Below, in pieces: positions 14,005 through 15,321 of a DNA stretch of 15,321 nucleotides. A model generated the notes under the pieces. The model was not told where the DNA came from. It made no database searches and was given only the letters and a program-made list of their open reading frames with translations. This DNA is from DATAEU01 sp046724395 (GTDB taxonomy: Bacteria; Actinomycetota; UBA4738; HRBIN12), in contig JBKOWM010000033.1 of NCBI GenBank assembly GCA_046724395.1, forward strand, positions 1-15,321. The letters run 5' to 3'. Both the position numbers and the translations under genes were made by a program. Position 1 is the stretch's first letter. Each line of letters starts with the position of its first letter.

Positions 14005-14571
14005 ATGGAGAACGGCGCGACGACACGGACGAACGCGCCCGGCGGGCGTCCTCCCGACGGGGAGCACCGTGAGCCGGAGCGCGACGAGAGCGCGAAGGAA
14101 AAGCGCGACCGCGAGCTCATCGAGCTGCTGAACGAGCTTCGCGTAGCGCTCCCGGGCGTGCAGGTGCTCTTCGCGTTCCTACTTACGGTGCCGTTCAGTC
14201 AGGGGTGGGCGAAGCTCACCAACACGCAGGAGGGCGTCTTCTTCGCGACGTTCATAGCGACCGCACTTGCGACGGCGCTCCTGCTCACGCCCTCCGCGTA
14301 TCACAGGATGCGGTTTCGGCAAGCCGACAAGGAGCGGCTGCTCCGGATCGCGAACATCGCGGCCGTCGCCGGCCTCGTCTTCCTCCTGGTTGCCATCGCC
14401 GGCTGCGTTTTCCTCATCACGGACGTGTTGTTCAACGCGCTGGCCGCCTCGATCGTCGCCGGTGTCATCGCCGCAGGGTACGCGTCGTTGTGGTTCGCAC
14501 TGCCGCTCTCGCGCCGACTGCGCGAGGCCGTGGACGAAGACATCGACGAGCGCGGCCACGTGGCCGGTTGA
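14005..14571 (+). CDS. DUF6328 family four-span membrane protein
   Basis: The 188-residue product has a charged N-terminal stretch (1-38), then ELLNELRVALPGVQVLFAFL (40-59), which is the family signature. Four hydrophobic spans lie at about 49-64, 79-97, 115-138 and 142-166. LTPSAYHRMRFRQADKERLL (94-113) lies between spans two and three. Members are common in Actinobacteria and have no established function. The ATG at 14005 has no strong ribosome binding site, so translation may begin from a nearly leaderless message. It is divergent from the STAS gene and ends six bases before the converging gene at the right edge. Confidence 0.82.
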   Translation: MENGATTRTNAPGGRPPDGEHREPERDESAKEKRDRELIELLNELRVALPGVQVLFAFLLTVPFSQGWAKLTNTQEGVFFATFIATALATALLLTPSAYHRMRFRQADKERLLRIANIAAVAGLVFLLVAIAGCVFLITDVLFNALAASIVAGVIAAGYASLWFALPLSRRLREAVDEDIDERGHVAG

Positions 14572-14577
14572 CAGACG

Positions 14578-15321
14578 TCACGACGACGCGCGGTCGTTCT
14601 GCCGTCCGCCGCGGCCTCCGAACAGGACGACGAGCAGCAACGCGATCAGGACGACCGCGGCTGCGATGATCGCGATCGGGATGCCCTGGCGCGCTTCCCC
14701 CTCTGGCGTCCCGGGGGACGCCGGGACTCGGGCTCGGCGCCCCGAGACGACGACGTATCCGAACGACGGCATCGTGCCGATCGCCTGCGACGGACCGACG
14801 TGATCCGTCGTGCGGATGCGCCGCCACGCACGGCCGTCCTCAGACACCAGAAGGAGGCGATCGCCGCCGTCGTTCAGGACGAGCGGGTACACGAGTACCA
14901 CTTCGATCCCGCGACCGAGCGCCGTCACCGGATCGCCGCTCGGCTCGTACGACGCCTCGATGCGGACGGCGTTGCCGAGGAGGACGCGCCCGGGCGGCGG
15001 CGGGGCGAGCTCCGCCGGATCGAGCGGAGAGAGCGACAGTCGGACCGACCGCTGACCGCGCGCGGACGGCACCGCCGCGCTCGGGACGATCGCGGTCACC
15101 TGAGCGTCCGGCGTCGTGAAGGCTCCGCCGGCGACGCCGTTGGCGCCGACGTCGAGCGTGAACGTCGCGGGCGTCGGAGGCCGGTTGCCTGCGACGCGCG
15201 CCGGCGGGTTCACCCAGCGATACGGGGCGGCGGGGGCAAGGCCGTCGAGCAGCGGCCGCCGTGCGGCGGGCGACAACCGGCCGGACACGTATGCACCGGC
15301 GATATACGCGAGGATCACGGC
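14578..15321 (-). CDS. Membrane-anchored protein of unknown function, C-terminal part (5' end outside the window)
   Basis: The visible 247 residues begin in a hydrophobic stretch (AVILAYIAGAYVSG), which looks like the end of an N-terminal membrane span or signal anchor rather than a true start. A GTG at 15318 exists, but the frame stays open to the window edge. A largely extracellular region follows, rich in beta-strand-like segments and Pro (for example LAPPPPGRVLLGNAVRIEAS). The C-terminus has a single span, IPIAIIAAAVVLIALLLVVL, and a short basic cytoplasmic tail. I do not recognise a domain. The topology suggests an envelope protein with a domain outside the cytoplasm held by two spans. 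Confidence 0.65.
   Translation of the reverse strand, partial: AVILAYIAGAYVSGRLSPAARRPLLDGLAPAAPYRWVNPPARVAGNRPPTPATFTLDVGANGVAGGAFTTPDAQVTAIVPSAAVPSARGQRSVRLSLSPLDPAELAPPPPGRVLLGNAVRIEASYEPSGDPVTALGRGIEVVLVYPLVLNDGGDRLLLVSEDGRAWRRIRTTDHVGPSQAIGTMPSFGYVVVSGRRARVPASPGTPEGEARQGIPIAIIAAAVVLIALLLVVLFGGRGGRQNDRASS

Noticed and set aside
1..15321. CRISPR arrays, insertion sequences, integrases, tRNA or rRNA genes
   Set aside because: I saw no spaced direct repeats, transposase or integrase motifs, terminal inverted repeats, or tRNA cloverleaf signatures on either strand.

Overview
The window is very GC-rich, with strong G/C preference at third codon positions, frequent GTG starts and many 4-bp ATGA/GTGA gene overlaps. 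An F420-dependent oxidoreductase of the glucose-6-phosphate-dehydrogenase-like group, a DUF6328 membrane protein and an RsbW/STAS-type sigma-regulation pair together suggest a free-living actinobacterium, perhaps of a deep lineage such as Thermoleophilia. That placement is inference from gene content, not a phylogeny.

Layout. Bases 1-458 hold the 5' part of a YihY/BrkB membrane protein gene on the minus strand. It is preceded by an unusually structured leader (about 459-640) that can fold in two mutually exclusive ways, one of which hides the ribosome binding site. A small zinc-ribbon ORF (minus) and a small unknown ORF (plus) follow. From 1356 to 7801 lies a glycan-assembly block: two tandem GT9 (ADP-heptose transferase-like) genes on the plus strand run into a minus-strand series of GT4, HldE-type heptose kinase/adenylyltransferase and GT2 genes. 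The two groups overlap tail to tail by about 104 bp. An F420-dependent oxidoreductase lies upstream of the GT4 gene.

From 7905 to 9979 on the plus strand, a membrane-anchored GT2 is fused by a 4-bp overlap to a radical SAM/SPASM gene. A minus-strand pair of small unknown proteins (9961-10631) is followed by a divergent GH13 alpha-glucosidase (10683-12320), then a 41-residue proline-rich microprotein coupled to a 184-residue uncharacterised protein. The right end holds a STAS anti-anti-sigma factor with a degenerate RsbW-like partner (minus), a DUF6328 protein (plus) and the 3' part of an uncharacterised membrane-anchored protein (minus).

How it may work together: HldE would supply an ADP-activated heptose, the GT9 pair could transfer it, and the GT2/GT4 enzymes could extend a cell-surface glycan. 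In a lineage expected to lack lipopolysaccharide this is the main biological puzzle of the window, and the isomerase, phosphatase and epimerase needed to complete the heptose pathway are not here. The GT2-radical SAM pair may add another modification, but its substrate is unknown.
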